A stretch of 29,599 nt of DNA from Zoopage sp. CT-All (lineage: Eukaryota; Zoopagomycota; Zoopagomycetes; Zoopagales; Zoopagaceae): the NCBI GenBank assembly GCA_004114245.1, contig QZWS01000075.1, forward strand, positions 1 through 29,599, in the 5' to 3' direction. Of the stretch, positions 28,706 to 29,599 are shown piece after piece (position 1 is the first letter of the stretch; each line of letters starts with the position of its first letter). Position numbers and translations under genes: made by a program. The notes under the pieces are model-generated. The model searched no databases and had not been told where the DNA came from. It was given only the letters and a program-made list of their open reading frames with translations.

Positions 28706-29599
28706 ATGCACAGGTCATCGGACACCAGCACGCCTTTCCAAACATCCGTAGTGGCCGACCTTAGCGCGACTGTATCGCGAGCCGATGCCACCGCAAAGGC
28801 TGTGCTTACTGGATGGTTATCTAGGGCGGCGACAGCGCCAGCACCGTCGAACCGGCGGAAGTCCCGCCTGCGGTCTCGCCTACAGTCCCAGCATCCTCAC
28901 CAACGGACGGCTCCTCCTCCGATCCAGACGAATTCGAGATTGAGAAAATCATTGGCCGCCGTAGGATGAGGTCTGATCGTGGATGGGAATACAAGGTGCG
29001 GTGGAAAGACTACGGTCCCGAGTATGACGAATTCGTCGCCGAGCGGGACATACAGGCCAGGCAATTGATTCAGGAGTATTTGGATGCCTTGAGTCGAGAA
29101 GACCATCTGGAAGAGTACGGCTTGAAGGGGCTGACATGGAAGGCGTCGGACTCGAACGACGCTGCGGGGCGGGAATATGCGCTGTCGAGTTCGGATTCGG
29201 ACACCAGCGACGACGAGACCACACGGCGGCCCCTCTATTGGGAGCGAAACGATGGCGATACCGAAGAGGAGGAGATCGTGGATGGTGAGCCGGTGGTAAA
29301 GCGTCGGCGACGATCGGCAAAGCATGCATCGGAGAACATTCGGCATATCATCGAGTTGCCACATGCCCCTGCCACCCCCAAGGCTAAGTATCGGAAGAGC
29401 CGCTCAGTCGCGATTAGCAAGACGCTGTCCAGGAGACCACGCCCGCCAAGCATCCGGGGCCCTCACCCCGACGATATTTCCAAGGAATTTCCGCCCTCCT
29501 CCTGGAGCTGGCCTTATCGTATTGATCGCGTCGAGACAGTGAAGCTCGATGAATGGACGAAAAAGAAAGACTGGGCATTGGTTCGATGGGGGCCAGATA
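28706..29599 (+). CDS. Chromodomain protein (3' partial, runs off the window)
   Basis: Exon 2 opens after an acceptor TTATCTAG at 28823-28824 and stays open to the right edge. I propose exon 1 at 28706-28771 (22 codons, MHRSSDTSTPFQ) and a 53-nt intron 28772-28824 with donor GTATCG; this first exon is the least certain part. A Pro/Ser-rich linker leads to a chromodomain reading DEFEIEKIIGRRRMRSDRGW, then EYKVRWKDYGPEYDEF and a final helix QLIQEYLDAL. The aromatic cage of HP1-type domains is kept as Phe, Trp, Tyr, so methyl-lysine binding is plausible, but the usual TWEP is replaced by EFVA. A long acidic and basic disordered stretch follows. The last 30 residues (WPYRIDRVETVKLDEW, then WALVRWG) resemble the start of a second chromodomain. 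No integrase is seen beside it, so I read it as a host gene rather than a retroelement remnant. Confidence 0.62.

Noticed and set aside
28825-29599. Chromodomain as the remnant of a Ty3-type integrase
   Set aside because: No reverse transcriptase or integrase segment and no terminal repeats are seen beside it, and the frame continues into long disordered sequence typical of host chromatin proteins.
1-29599. tRNA genes, rRNA, CRISPR arrays or bacterial-type operons
   Set aside because: No clover-leaf motifs with A/B boxes, no repeat-spacer arrays and no ribosome-binding-site architecture were seen; intron-bearing genes exclude a bacterial source.

Overview
The window is nuclear DNA from a fungus, read from gene content and gene structure. 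It holds a fungal-type SSD1, a SNF5 subunit with a GATA-type finger, a PX-AGC kinase, an ARP6, a TRAPP subunit, two orphan secreted proteins and a LINE, with very short spliceosomal introns. I place about 42 introns by joining conserved protein segments; nearly all are 41-54 nt, with GT-AG ends and one GC-AG exception. I cannot name the genus. The compact genes and short introns fit an early-diverging fungus or a compact basidiomycete-like genome, but that is inference.

Layout. 1-4735 is the 3' part of a LINE (reverse transcriptase, RNase H, CCHC finger, short poly-A tail), lying tail to tail with a PX-AGC kinase (4843-6965, -). A secreted orphan protein (7260-8048, -) diverges from SNF5-GATA (8442-9866, +), which converges on glucose-6-phosphate dehydrogenase (9916-11562, -). 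TRAPPC4/Trs23 (11960-12367, -) is head to head with RNase P/MRP subunit POP7/Rpp20 (12405-12992, +). SSD1 (13442-17918, +, 12 exons) converges on ESF2 (17990-18967, -). ESF2 is head to head with a PPIL3-type cyclophilin (19030-19861, +, 8 exons), which converges on a ubiquitin hydrolase (19917-21450, -). eIF3b (21918-24194, -) diverges from REV7/MAD2L2 (24546-25539, +, 8 exons), followed by ARP6 (25696-27371, +, 10 exons), a second secreted orphan (27782-28426, +) and a chromodomain gene that runs off the right edge (28706-29599, +).

The genes do not form a pathway cluster. They are mostly housekeeping: ribosome biogenesis (ESF2, POP7 in RNase MRP), translation (eIF3b), mRNA fate (SSD1), chromatin (SNF5, ARP6, chromodomain), repair (REV7), trafficking (TRAPPC4) and NADPH supply (G6PD). 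Packing is tight: convergent stop codons lie 49-71 bp apart, and two head-to-head pairs have start codons tens of bases apart or less.

The most interesting features are structural. Heavily intron-split genes (REV7, ARP6, cyclophilin, the 3' half of SSD1) sit beside intronless ones (eIF3b, G6PD, ESF2, TRAPPC4). There are exons of 22, 23, 25 and 27 nt and a first coding exon that is only the ATG. SSD1 keeps all four RNB-motif aspartates. Two AT-richer orphan secreted proteins are effector-like candidates. I found no tRNA, rRNA, CRISPR array or clearly new multi-gene system.
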